64,000 nt of DNA from Candidatus Thiodiazotropha sp. (ex Epidulcina cf. delphinae) (GTDB lineage: Bacteria > Pseudomonadota > Gammaproteobacteria > Chromatiales > Chromatiaceae). The translations under genes were made by a program, and so were the position numbers. The number at the start of each line of letters is the position of its first letter. Position 1 is the stretch's first letter. The stretch covers positions 1 to 64,000 of the forward strand of contig JAHXHS010000023.1 of assembly GCA_025656455.1 (NCBI GenBank). Reading direction: 5' to 3'. The notes beneath the pieces were generated by a model. That model searched no databases, was not told the DNA's origin, and saw only the letters and a program-made list of their open reading frames with translations. Below, piece after piece: positions 1 through 8,311 of this stretch.

Positions 1-787
1 ACCCGGCAAGCCGTTTGAGCACGTGAGAAACAGCCGCCAGCCCGAAACCGGCCGTCACCGTCATGGCTGAGCCGAACCCCCCGCAATTCAGCGATCCCTC
101 GACGGCCGTCGGGCGATCCAGGCAAACCTCCCCCTCGGCATCGGGATAGACCAACTGCTCCGTGGAGTAGACGCAAGGCACGTCGAAACGACGCTTGAGA
201 TTGGTGGGGAAACCATACTCCCGGCGCAGCAGCTTGCGGGTCTTGGAGAGCAAGGGGTCTTGCTCACTGCGGCTCAAATCGGCCAGGCGGATCCGGGTCG
301 GATCAGTCTGGCCACCGGCGCCCCCCAGGGTGATAACAGGAATCCTGTGACGCCGGCAAGTGGCTATCAATGCCGCCTTGGCACGAAAGTTATCAATGCA
401 GTCCAAGACATAATCAAAACCACCCTCAATCACCGGTTGCAGGGAATCAGGCTCGATAAAGGCCTCTACCGGCGTGACCCGGCAGTCGGGATTGATGGCC
501 GACACCCGTTGCGCCAGCACGCTCACCTTAGGCTTGCCAAACTCGCTTTCCAGGGCATGCAGTTGGCGGTTCACGTTCGACTCGGCGATATGATCCAGAT
601 CGAAGAGCGTCAGCCGGCCGATACCGCTGCGGGCCAGCGCCTCCACCGCCCAGGAGCCCACTCCGCCGACACCGATCACCGCCACATGGGATCGACCGAA
701 CCGTTCCAGTCCCTGCCGACCGTAAAGTCTTGCAATGCCGCCGAAGCGCCTTTGAATATCCAACCCTATACCTTTGATAAAAGTCAC
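1..787 (-). CDS. tcdA: tRNA threonylcarbamoyladenosine dehydratase TcdA (3' end beyond window)
   Basis: This is an E1/ThiF-like enzyme that cyclises t6A37 of ANN-decoding tRNAs to ct6A using ATP. The translated minus strand has the family start (RRFGGIARLYG), the nucleotide-binding loop VIGVGGVGSW followed by EALARSGIGRLTLFD, the DxxxxxNxNRQ segment (DLDHIAESNVNR), the conserved DCIDNFRAK and a late GSAMTVTAGFGLAAVSHVL helix. About 262 codons are visible against roughly 268 in E. coli, so only the last few residues are missing. A GTG at 787 opens the frame. A TTG at 763, just before the conserved RRFGG, is an alternative start, and there is no ATG. Identity is confident; the start is not. Confidence 0.9.
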   Translation of the reverse strand, partial: MTFIKGIGLDIQRRFGGIARLYGRQGLERFGRSHVAVIGVGGVGSWAVEALARSGIGRLTLFDLDHIAESNVNRQLHALESEFGKPKVSVLAQRVSAINPDCRVTPVEAFIEPDSLQPVIEGGFDYVLDCIDNFRAKAALIATCRRHRIPVITLGGAGGQTDPTRIRLADLSRSEQDPLLSKTRKLLRREYGFPTNLKRRFDVPCVYSTEQLVYPDAEGEVCLDRPTAVEGSLNCGGFGSAMTVTAGFGLAAVSHVLKRLAG

Positions 788-870
788 TAACCGGACGCAA
801 ATGAACTCTATTAACCCGGCAATTCTACAACAACCCTGACAAACACCAACACAATGCTGTTTCCGCTAGA

Positions 871-1018
871 TTAGTGTCCGTCCAGAAACAAGACAATTTC
901 TCTCGCAAAGACGCAAAGATCGCCAAGGAAAAATAAATACGTTCAAAAAAAAACAATAAGTTATAACTTTGCGATCTTGGCGTCTTTGCGAGAGTTTTTC
1001 TTTCCGGACAGGCACTAG
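871..1018. repeat. MITE-like inverted repeat
   Basis: The gene-free stretch 788-1177 contains a palindromic element. Its ends match as inverted repeats (TAGTGTCCGTCC near 872 and GGACAGGCACTA ending at 1017, 14 of 17 positions over the outer arms). Inside lie two long arms: CTCTCGCAAAGACGC near 900 and its near-complement GCGTCTTTGCGAGAG near 980-995, with an AT-rich loop. It ends in TTAG on the left and CTAG on the right, fitting a YTAR target. It has no coding capacity. A related palindrome lies at 36754-36830. Confidence 0.6.
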
Positions 1019-1060
1019 ATTAGGCGAAGGGGTGTGCAGCCACCACGGACCGGCAACCTG

Positions 1061-1090
1061 TTACACCTTGTTACAAGGGGTTACACCCCT
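1061..1090 (+). promoter_or_regulatory. three-box direct repeat, likely OmpR-family operator
   Basis: TTACA occurs at 1061, 1071 and 1081, exactly one helical turn apart, about 90 bp upstream of the Spy/CpxP-like gene. Direct repeats at 10-11 bp spacing are the usual binding layout of OmpR/PhoB-type response regulators, and such a regulator is encoded downstream at 1790. A second copy of the three boxes lies at 31148-31177 (24 of 30 bases identical). Assignment to this regulator is inference. Confidence 0.55.
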
Positions 1091-1129
1091 GAGAGGATCT
1101 TCTCCCCGCTAACGAGCAGACTTATCGAC

Positions 1130-1147
1130 AAGGACAGACCTGTCCTT
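1130..1147. promoter_or_regulatory. perfect 8-bp palindrome upstream of cpxP-like gene
   Basis: AAGGACAG and CTGTCCTT are separated by 2 bp, between the three-box operator and the start codon at 1178. It could be an operator half-site pair or a hairpin in the 5' leader. No family can be assigned. Confidence 0.3.
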
Positions 1148-1177
1148 AACAGGCTCGACAAAACCGAGGAGATCATC

Positions 1178-1657
1178 ATGGGAAAAACCACTATTGTCAT
1201 TCTGATCGTGCTTGCGCTGCTTCTGGTCAGCGGTGTCGCCATCGCTCGCTACAAGGGGTTCTGCTCAGGTCCGGAAGGACGGATCGACAGGGTCACCGAA
1301 CGGATCGGCAAACAACTGCAACTCGATGATGTGCAACACCTGCAGCTGGACCAGCTCAAGGAGAAATTCGTGGTCATTGCGCACGAACTACGTAGCGACC
1401 ACTCAACCTATGTCGATGAAGCGATTGACCTGCTGAATACGCCGGCATTGGACCGCGAGCAGGCACACACGCTGTTGATGCGCAAACAGGCTCAGCTAGC
1501 CAGTGTCAGCAACGAGCTGATCGACGCCTTTGCCGATTTCAGCGACAACCTGAACCAGAGCCAACGCAACGAACTGCAGTCAATGATCAGCCACCACCGC
1601 GAACATCGCCATTGTAAATTCGCATGCGGTGGCGGCTGGTCTGCCACTCAAGAGTAA
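1178..1657 (+). CDS. Spy/CpxP-like periplasmic stress protein
   Basis: A 159-residue exported protein. Residues 5-23 form a hydrophobic signal or anchor segment (TTIVILIVLALLLVSGVA), and the rest is helical and charged. It contains repeated L-x-x-x-Q patterns (LQLDDVQHLQLDQLKEKF, LNQSQRNELQ) like the LTxxQ motifs of the Spy/CpxP/ZraP fold. The His/Cys-rich tail (HHREHRHCKFAC) could bind metal. The ATG at 1178 follows GAGGAG at a good distance; in-frame codons upstream run into the operator region and were rejected as starts. Its position before a CpxR/CpxA-like pair matches the E. coli cpxP-cpxRA arrangement, where CpxP inhibits the sensor. The family call rests on pattern and context and is moderately sure. 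Confidence 0.65.
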   Translation: MGKTTIVILIVLALLLVSGVAIARYKGFCSGPEGRIDRVTERIGKQLQLDDVQHLQLDQLKEKFVVIAHELRSDHSTYVDEAIDLLNTPALDREQAHTLLMRKQAQLASVSNELIDAFADFSDNLNQSQRNELQSMISHHREHRHCKFACGGGWSATQE

Positions 1658-1711
1658 TCCTGCACCCTGCCATGGGCGTCACTTTCACGGAAACAGTCAG
1701 CATATCCGCAG

Positions 1712-1736
1712 CAAGCCTCCCCTTGGGGGAGGCTTG
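1712..1736 (+). terminator. hairpin between cpxP-like gene and response regulator gene
   Basis: CAAGCCTCCCC pairs perfectly with GGGGAGGCTTG over a 3-nt loop. No T-run follows, so it may act as an attenuator or RNA-processing hairpin that reduces read-through into the two-component genes rather than as a full terminator. Confidence 0.45.
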
Positions 1737-1789
1737 GGTCCGCCCTATGCATCGTTTATGCTTGCTATGACACCCAACCGGATACCCTG

Positions 1790-2464
1790 ATGCCCCGGAT
1801 CCTGCTGATCGACGATGACCAAGCCCTGGCGGCTCCTTTGAAGGAGTACTTCAGCCGCTACGACCTGGTGTTGGAATCGGCCACCCTGCCCTCTCAGGGG
1901 CTCGAGCGAATCCGTCTCTCCCCTCCCGACCTGATCATCCTGGATATCATGTTGCCGGAGATGGATGGCTTCGAGGTCTGCCGCACCATCCGCAAGAGCA
2001 GCCAGCTACCGATCCTCATGCTCACCGCTCGTGGCGAGGTGATGGACCGGGTGGTCGGATTGGAGCTCGGCGCCGATGACTACCTGGCTAAGCCCTTCGA
2101 ACCCAGGGAGTTGGTGGCGCGGGTACAGAACATCCTCAAGCGGAGCAGCATGCAGGCGCCTCAGGAGCAACGGATCACTGTCGGCGAACTACGGCTCGAC
2201 CTGATTCAGCAAAACGCCTCGGTAGGCGATCGGACACTCAATCTTACAACCCTGGAGTACCGCCTATTGCTGTTGCTGGCCGGCCACCCCGGCCGGCCTT
2301 TCAGCCGGGACGAGATTCTCGCGGACATCAAAGGCATCGATGCCGACCTGTATACCCGCTCCGTGGACATCCTGGTCAGCCGTCTACGACATAAGCTACG
2401 GCCCCTCGACTACATCAAAACCGTCTGGGGTACGGGTTACCGCTTGGTCGGACCCTCATCGTGA
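1790..2464 (+). CDS. OmpR/CpxR-family response regulator
   Basis: 224 residues: an N-terminal receiver (about 1-115) and a C-terminal winged-helix DNA-binding domain (about 128-222). The acidic pocket is IDDD (8-10), the phospho-acceptor is Asp52 in LILDIMLPEMDG, and the conserved Lys is in YLAKPF. The output domain has the OmpR-type RDEIL and SVDILVSRLRHKL segments and the YIKTVWGTGYRL hairpin. It overlaps the kinase gene by 4 bp (GTGA), so the two are translationally coupled. The order after a Spy/CpxP-like gene and the sequence style resemble CpxR. The best candidate target is the three-box site at 1061-1090. Confidence 0.88.
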   Translation: MPRILLIDDDQALAAPLKEYFSRYDLVLESATLPSQGLERIRLSPPDLIILDIMLPEMDGFEVCRTIRKSSQLPILMLTARGEVMDRVVGLELGADDYLAKPFEPRELVARVQNILKRSSMQAPQEQRITVGELRLDLIQQNASVGDRTLNLTTLEYRLLLLLAGHPGRPFSRDEILADIKGIDADLYTRSVDILVSRLRHKLRPLDYIKTVWGTGYRLVGPSS

Positions 2465-3753
2465 GAAGACGTCACCGCCTCAGTGGGCGCCTGATCCTAT
2501 TGTTCCTGTGCATCAGTGTGTTGATTGCACTGACGGTGCGGACGGGTTTTCGTTACGGTATACAGGAGGAGTTCCGCTCTTTCGCGGCCCCCCATCTACT
2601 GGAATACATCGATCACCTGCGACAAGCGATCGGGACGCCTGCGGATACAGAGGCAGCGCGCACCCTGGCGGAGCGCCTGCGAGTGGATATCCAGATCAAT
2701 ACGCCGCAGGGTACCTGGTCCAGCAGCGGCAAGCCCGTGGATGACTCGGTGTTTCAGTTCCATTCACATCATTTGCATGATGGTCGATCGGTCGAGGTTG
2801 GGCATGATGACCAGCGTTATCTTTTACGCTTGCGGGAACCAAACCTCACCCTGCTTCTCGTGTCAAGGGATCGACAGAGTAAAGGCTATCTGCACCTGAT
2901 CATCGGCGCCACCATCTTTACCGTTCTGCTGTTGATCGCCCTCGCCTACCATCTGGTCAAACGTCTGTTCCAACCCATCGAGACGATCCGTCAGGGCGTC
3001 GCCCGATTCGGTTCAGGGGAGTTGGAACACCGCATCACTATCCGCCGTCGTGACGAACTCGGAGAACTGGCCAAGAGTATCAATACCATGGCGGATGAGA
3101 TCCAGGCGATGCTGGAGGCCAAGCGCCAGTTACTGCTGGCCATCAGCCATGAACTGCGTTCGCCATTGACCCGCGCACGCCTGAATGCGGAACTACTGGA
3201 TGAGAGCGGTCCCCGGGAGCGTATCGTCGCCGACCTGCAGACCCTGGAACAGCAGTTGGGCGAATTACTGGAAACGGAACGCCTCGACAACAAACACGCC
3301 AAACTGGACCGCCAGCCGGTGGCGCCAAAGCGTCTGATCGAGTCGGTGATTCAGCAGCATTTCCCCGCCTCGACACTGACATGCCGCCACGAAAACGACA
3401 CAGGACCGATCACGCTGGATGCCGTGCGCATCCGGCTGATGATCAAGAACCTGCTCGACAACGCCCTGAGACACACCCCTGAATCCTCACCGCCACCCGA
3501 GATCAGCAGCCGGATCGCAGCAGAAGCGTGGAGCATCACAGTGGCAGACCATGGTCCAGGCATTCCCGCAGAACATCTGCCTCACCTGACCGAACCTTTC
3601 TACCGGGTCGACAAGGCCCGCCAGCGGGAGACGGGAGGCTATGGTCTCGGGCTCTATCTCTGCCGCATCATTGCAGAGGCCCACGGCGGCAAGCTGACGA
3701 TTCACAGCAAGCCGGGCAGCGGTACTCGAGTGACCGCCAGCCTGCCTCTCTGA
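2461..3753 (+). CDS. CpxA-like sensor histidine kinase
   Basis: 430 residues. TM1 is about residues 9-29 and TM2 about 143-163, enclosing a periplasmic sensor of about 110 residues that is His-rich near FQFHSHHLHD. HAMP follows (about 165-218). The dimerisation domain has AISHELRSPLTRAR with phospho-acceptor His230. The catalytic domain has an N box (NLLDNALRH), G1 (DHGPGIP), F box (FYRVD) and G2 (GYGLGLYL), all intact. The start is GTG, overlapping the regulator stop. The FYRxDxARxRExGGxGLGL string is close to CpxA. It probably senses envelope stress and phosphorylates the adjacent regulator. Confidence 0.88.
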   Translation: MRRRHRLSGRLILLFLCISVLIALTVRTGFRYGIQEEFRSFAAPHLLEYIDHLRQAIGTPADTEAARTLAERLRVDIQINTPQGTWSSSGKPVDDSVFQFHSHHLHDGRSVEVGHDDQRYLLRLREPNLTLLLVSRDRQSKGYLHLIIGATIFTVLLLIALAYHLVKRLFQPIETIRQGVARFGSGELEHRITIRRRDELGELAKSINTMADEIQAMLEAKRQLLLAISHELRSPLTRARLNAELLDESGPRERIVADLQTLEQQLGELLETERLDNKHAKLDRQPVAPKRLIESVIQQHFPASTLTCRHENDTGPITLDAVRIRLMIKNLLDNALRHTPESSPPPEISSRIAAEAWSITVADHGPGIPAEHLPHLTEPFYRVDKARQRETGGYGLGLYLCRIIAEAHGGKLTIHSKPGSGTRVTASLPL

Positions 3754-3785
3754 CTCTGCCGAGAAATTCCCACGCCTGATGATCG

Positions 3786-4054
3786 TCACCCCTCCCCGGA
3801 ATTCAAGCGGTATGCCTTGCCGCGCTGTTTCACCCGATACATCTTGAGGTCGGCCGCCTTTAGCAATTGGTCGAGGTTCTTTCCCTCCACGGATATAGCG
3901 CTGAACCGACGCTGGCATGCAGCGTCAAGCGATGGACGTCGACATCGACTTCACCCTGCAAGTTCGTCAACAGGTGATCGGCGACCTGCCGCGATACCCT
4001 GCTGTCCTCGATTGCATCGGCCAGCACGATAAATTCGTCACCGCCGATTCGTCA
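3786..4054 (-). pseudogene. 3' remnant of a diguanylate cyclase (GGDEF) gene
   Basis: The minus strand reads RIGGDEFIVLADAIEDSR, then a helix and LTLHASVGSA, which are the catalytic loop and following strands of a GGDEF domain. A frameshift near 3875 moves the reading into a frame giving KNLDQLLKAADLKMYRVKQR and a stop at 3786-3788, the normal end of a GGDEF domain. Everything upstream of the GGDEF loop is absent and a stop codon precedes the remnant. The gene is truncated and frameshifted, so it cannot be functional. The break lies about 50 bp from the inverted-repeat element at 4102-4304. Confidence 0.8.
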
Positions 4055-4101
4055 TTGAGCGCTCAACTGAAGGCTATGCATATCTTATTGCTTCGTTAGA
4101 A

Positions 4102-4304
4102 AAATTTGTGGGCAGCCTTGAATGATAAACATTACTAACCTATTGAAAGATATATGTAATGCCGGATTTATTGGCTGCATCTTTTTCGAGGGTCAGTTCT
4201 GAATACAGGATGCCGTCTGAGCAACAGACCAGCAGATATCGTGTGGCCACGGGATTCCGGCATCCGCCGGAATGACGGGATCAGGGAAGTCTGCCCACAA
4301 ATTT
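4102..4304. repeat. about 200-bp element with 14-bp perfect terminal inverted repeats
   Basis: AAATTTGTGGGCAG at 4102-4115 is repeated in inverse at 4291-4304. Between them is a REP-like hairpin (ATTCCGGCATCCGCCGGAAT near 4254) and no reading frame of note. It may be a non-autonomous mobile element connected with destruction of the GGDEF gene at its left. The rest of the gene-free stretch 3754-4363 shows nothing else I can support. Confidence 0.5.
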
Positions 4305-4363
4305 CCCTGAAGAGCCATCTTAATTATTCTACTCCATGACAAAAGACTCATCGGCGCGGATTA

Positions 4364-5728
4364 TCAACCGCCCGGCAACGATATGCCGGTCACCTTCTTG
4401 TACAGCGAGACCGCGTAGGAATCGGTCATGCCTGAAACGAAATCGGTCAGCCGCAACAGGCGGGTATAGTTGTCCTCCGCCGGCTTGCCCCGGGGGCCGA
4501 GAAACTGGACCGGAATCAGGCGGATCATCATTTGACTGCGCGGACTCGCCCCGGAAGCGTGCTCCGCCACATCGTCGATGATGGATATGAAACGCTCCAG
4601 CAACTCGCTGATCACTTGAAAACCCGCGGTCTCGATCTCGATCACCTCAGGCGCGATATAGATCCTCTCGGTAGCAACCGCTATCAGGCGGTCCATCTCC
4701 GCCCGGTGGGGAATATGGCTCATCAGGGGCTCATCGAACCGACCTTCGAGGATCGCACGCTCCTGATCGAGAAAACATGCCAGGATCTCGCTGATCGCCT
4801 GACTGATCACCTTGGCGCGCAGAAACTCGATCTTCTCCTTGTCGCCGCTGATGCGTTTCAACCGCGAGGACTGGTTGGCCGAATCCGGCAATATGGCGCT
4901 GAACAGCTCCAATACTTGCTGAAAGTTGAGATGTCCCAGACGATAGCCATCTTCGATGTCGATCACCCGGTAACAGATATCATCGGCCGCCTCTACCAGA
5001 AAGGCCAATGGATGGCGATGCCAGATGGCCAATACCGGATCGCGGCGCATCAGTCCCACGGTCTCTGCCACTTCGACGAAATTGGCCTGATCCTCTGCGG
5101 TAAATCCGGGCTTTTTCGCACTGACACCGCCGAAACGCCCCTTGCCGATGCAGGATTCACGGGGGTACTTGGTAAAGGCGGCCAGGGTGGCGCAAGTCAA
5201 TTGCAGGCCGCCGATGTTATCCCGGTTCTGCAAACGGGTGATGACCCGGAACCCCTGGGCGTTGCCTTCGAAATTGAGAAAGTCCTCCCGCTGACTGCCC
5301 TGCAGCACCGCAACCCGCTGTCTGCCATAGTCGGCGGTCTCTGCCCAGTGACGGATGGCGTCTTCGCCAGAATGGCCGAAAGGGGGGTTGCCGATATCGT
5401 GGGCGAGACAGGCGGCGGCACAGATATCGCCGAAATCGGAGGCCTCGTTTTCCCCTAGCCGGTGGCGGGCGATGATCTGTTCGCCGGCCAGGGTGCCCAA
5501 AGATCTTCCCACGCTGGAGGATTCCAGGCTATGGGTCAGACGGGTGCGCACATAGTCGATCTTCGAAAGAGGAAAAATCTGGGTCTTGTCCTGCATGCGC
5601 CGGAACGCGGAGGAGAAGACGATACGATCGAGATCCCGTTGAAAATCGGTGCGTGTGGTGCTGTTCGTCTGGTGGTCGCTCGAACCCAAGCGTTTGCGGG
5701 AGAGCAGTTGTGACCAGTTCATCGACAT
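4364..5728 (-). CDS. dgt: dGTPase-like deoxynucleoside triphosphohydrolase
   Basis: 454 residues of the HD superfamily. It splits dNTPs (dGTP in the type enzymes) into nucleoside and triphosphate, and so influences the dNTP pool. The metal-binding residues are visible: His66 in TRLTHSLE and His110-Asp111 in AHDIGNPPFGHSGED. The N-terminal RTDFQRDLDRIVFSSAFRRMQDKTQ and C-terminal DFVSGMTDSYAVSLY segments are typical of the family. The ATG at 5728 was chosen; an in-frame ATG two codons later is possible. It is transcribed alone, divergent from the lipoprotein gene at 5859. Confidence 0.92.
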   Translation of the reverse strand: MSMNWSQLLSRKRLGSSDHQTNSTTRTDFQRDLDRIVFSSAFRRMQDKTQIFPLSKIDYVRTRLTHSLESSSVGRSLGTLAGEQIIARHRLGENEASDFGDICAAACLAHDIGNPPFGHSGEDAIRHWAETADYGRQRVAVLQGSQREDFLNFEGNAQGFRVITRLQNRDNIGGLQLTCATLAAFTKYPRESCIGKGRFGGVSAKKPGFTAEDQANFVEVAETVGLMRRDPVLAIWHRHPLAFLVEAADDICYRVIDIEDGYRLGHLNFQQVLELFSAILPDSANQSSRLKRISGDKEKIEFLRAKVISQAISEILACFLDQERAILEGRFDEPLMSHIPHRAEMDRLIAVATERIYIAPEVIEIETAGFQVISELLERFISIIDDVAEHASGASPRSQMMIRLIPVQFLGPRGKPAEDNYTRLLRLTDFVSGMTDSYAVSLYKKVTGISLPGG

Positions 5729-5858
5729 ATGTCTATTTCAATCCTCCAAGGCCATGCTGTGGTAAGGGCATTGTATCAAGGTCATACCGGAGTGTAGTGT
5801 CCGATCACTGTATGGCAGAATGGCTCAATCTAACAGATTCCGTGAGGATTGGTTCATA

Positions 5859-6509
5859 ATGATTTCATCACGCCCCTACCCACTGATCGCCTCGTTACTG
5901 CTCCTCACCGGCTGCTCCAGCCTCTATTACGACTCCATGGAGAAAGTGGGTTACCACAAACGGGACATCCTGGTGGACCGGGTGGAGTCGGCGCGGGACA
6001 CCCAGGCGGACGCCCAGGAACAGTTCCAGTCAGCCTTGGACCAGTTCGCCTCGGTGATCAGTCTGGAGGAGAGCGACCTGAAACGCGCATACGACAGTCT
6101 CAACCATGAGTACGAAGCCAGTGAGTCAGCCGCCGAGGAGGTCTCGGAACGCATACAGAAGGTGGAATCCGTGGCCGAGGCCCTGTTCGAGGAGTGGCAG
6201 GAAGAACTCGATCTCTACGAAAACAAGAGCCTGAAGGCAACCAGCGCCAAAAAACTGAGCCAGACGCGCAAACGCTACCGGCAGATGCTGAGTGCCATGA
6301 AGCAGGCGGAGAAGAGCATGCGGCCGGTGCTCAACAGTTTCCGCGACAACGTGCTGTTTCTGAAACACAACCTCAATGCCCAGGCCATCGGTTCATTGCG
6401 TGGCGAATTCGGCAACCTCAAGGCCGAGATCAATAACCTGATCAATCGCATGAACCAATCGATCAAGCGCTCTGACGATTTTATCCGTGACATGCAGGCA
6501 GCATCATAG
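5859..6509 (+). CDS. DUF2959-type lipoprotein
   Basis: 216 residues with a lipoprotein signal (IASLLLLTGCSS, Cys about residue 18), then an almost entirely helical, charged coiled-coil protein. GYHKRDILVDRVESARDTQ at the start of the mature part is characteristic of DUF2959 proteins; I know of no established function. The ATG at 5859 follows GAGG and begins directly with the signal peptide; an earlier in-frame ATG at 5820 would place hydrophilic residues before it and was rejected. It lies 68 bp before the phosphate transporter gene and may be co-transcribed. Confidence 0.75.
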   Translation: MISSRPYPLIASLLLLTGCSSLYYDSMEKVGYHKRDILVDRVESARDTQADAQEQFQSALDQFASVISLEESDLKRAYDSLNHEYEASESAAEEVSERIQKVESVAEALFEEWQEELDLYENKSLKATSAKKLSQTRKRYRQMLSAMKQAEKSMRPVLNSFRDNVLFLKHNLNAQAIGSLRGEFGNLKAEINNLINRMNQSIKRSDDFIRDMQAAS

Positions 6510-6577
6510 GGCCTGACTCAATGCGGATGCCCGGCTTGGCATTTGCCCTGACGAAACAAAACAAGAGACACTGAAGC

Positions 6578-8143
6578 GTGTCGAAACCCGCCTTTCATCC
6601 GATTTACCATGCCCACCATGCCGTGGCCCTGCTGTTCCTGTCCGGCATCGCGCTCTCCGCGCAGTTGTTGTTCAGCGACATCGGCAATCATGGGATGATG
6701 ATTATCGCCGCCGTGCTCGGTGGTTACATGGCGCTGAATATCGGCGCCAACGATGCCGGCAACAACATTGGACCGCTGGTCGGTTCGGCTGTCATCGGCC
6801 TTAGCGGTGCCCTGTTGTTCGCGGCGCTGTTTGAGGCGGCTGGGGCATTTCTCGCCGGTGATGAAGTGATCAGCACCATCAAGCAGGGCATCGTCGATCC
6901 GGAACAGTTGGGGGATAGCCGGACGATTATCCGGGTCATGTTCTCGGCCATGCTTGCCGGGGCCGTCTGGTTGAATATCGCCACCGCCACCGGCACACCC
7001 GTTTCCACCACCCACACCATCGTCGGTGGCGTGCTGGGCGCCGGCATCACCGTCGGCGGCATTGGGGTTGCCGACTGGGAGATGATCGGCGCCATCACGG
7101 TCAGCTGGCTCATCTCCCCCTTGCTGAGCGGCATCATCGCGGCGCTACTGCTCTACTTGATCAAGCGAACCATTACCTACCAGGCAAAAATGTCCGCGTC
7201 GGCCGGGAAAGCGGTGCCCTTATTGGTGGGACTCATGGCCTGGACCTTTACCAGCTATCTGTTGATCAAAGGTGTCAAGGCAAGCTGGCGGGTCGATCTG
7301 CCGACTGCATTGGTATGCGGCATGAGCATTGGACTGGGGGTCTACTTGATCATCAAGCCGAACATCGTTCAGCGAACGGCCATGCTGCCCAACACTAAAT
7401 CCGCGGTAAACCGCCTGTTCAACCTGCCACTCCTCCTGGCAGCCGGATTGCTCAGTTTCGCCCATGGCTCGAACGACGTGGCCAATGCCATCGGCCCCCT
7501 GATCGCCATCAAGGAGGCGGCCACCGTCAGCGGCGATCCGCCCCTGCCCGACCTGCCCGCCTGGCTGCTGATGATCGGCGCTATGGGCATCCCGCTCGGA
7601 TTGGTTTTGTATGGTAAACGGTTGATCAAGACGATCGGCAGCGAGATCACCGAGCTGGACCAGGTCAGGGCATTCTGTATCGTCACATCGGTAACCATCA
7701 CCGTCTTGCTGGCCAGCCGTTTCGGCCTGCCTGTCAGCAGCACACATACCGCCGTCGGCGCTGTTTTCGGAATCGGCTTCCTGCGCGAAAGCCTGAAGAC
7801 CCGTTACGCCATTGTTTTGGAAATGCTCAGGCGTCGCCAGGCTGGACAAGACCGGCAGGTGATGGAGCAGTTCATCAAACGTTTCGATCGGTCCTCTTTC
7901 CATGAGAAGGGGCGCATGCTAGAGCAGCTGAATGCCACGGACAACAGGCTCGAACTCAGTAACAAAGAGCGCAAATCGCTGAATAAACTTTACCGGCGGG
8001 AGCTGGTCAAGCGTTCCGCCTTCACCCGAATCCTCCTGACCTGGGTTATCACCTTACCCGCCACCGGCGCATTGGCCGCACTGATCTATCATTTGCTGGA
8101 ATCGACAGTAATCTACAATTTTCTTTTTAATACAGGCGGTTAG
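6578..8143 (+). CDS. PiT-family inorganic phosphate transporter
   Basis: 521 residues with about eleven membrane segments in two homologous halves. Each half carries the PiT signatures: GANDAGNNIGPLVGSAVI and TATGTPVSTTHTIVGGV in the first, FAHGSNDVANAIGPL and GLPVSSTHTAVGAVFGIGF in the second. A cytoplasmic stretch (about 415-485) precedes the last membrane helix. These carriers import phosphate, often as a metal-phosphate complex, with H+ or Na+. The start is GTG at 6578. No PhoU-like partner gene is next to it. Confidence 0.93.
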   Translation: MSKPAFHPIYHAHHAVALLFLSGIALSAQLLFSDIGNHGMMIIAAVLGGYMALNIGANDAGNNIGPLVGSAVIGLSGALLFAALFEAAGAFLAGDEVISTIKQGIVDPEQLGDSRTIIRVMFSAMLAGAVWLNIATATGTPVSTTHTIVGGVLGAGITVGGIGVADWEMIGAITVSWLISPLLSGIIAALLLYLIKRTITYQAKMSASAGKAVPLLVGLMAWTFTSYLLIKGVKASWRVDLPTALVCGMSIGLGVYLIIKPNIVQRTAMLPNTKSAVNRLFNLPLLLAAGLLSFAHGSNDVANAIGPLIAIKEAATVSGDPPLPDLPAWLLMIGAMGIPLGLVLYGKRLIKTIGSEITELDQVRAFCIVTSVTITVLLASRFGLPVSSTHTAVGAVFGIGFLRESLKTRYAIVLEMLRRRQAGQDRQVMEQFIKRFDRSSFHEKGRMLEQLNATDNRLELSNKERKSLNKLYRRELVKRSAFTRILLTWVITLPATGALAALIYHLLESTVIYNFLFNTGG

Positions 8144-8311
8144 TATTTACCAGGGTGTCCCGTATACCTAATTTGACCGATTCCGCCGATTGTTCGAACC
8201 GTTCGAAGGCGGGATGAGCTGTTGAGGAATAAAAAGCCGAAAACCCGCGAATATCATTGATTCGATTTGAAAAAGCGCCGCCACCAGACAACAATGGTGA
8301 TTAGGGGTTAA

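Noticed and set aside
4532..5458. A 308-codon frame opposite dgt
   Set aside because: The dGTPase frame on the minus strand has full catalytic motifs; this one has none.
8144..8311. A possible riboswitch before the TonB-dependent receptor gene
   Set aside because: The 168 bp hold only short palindromes (TTCGAACCGTTCGAA) and no cobalamin or TPP box that I can recognise.
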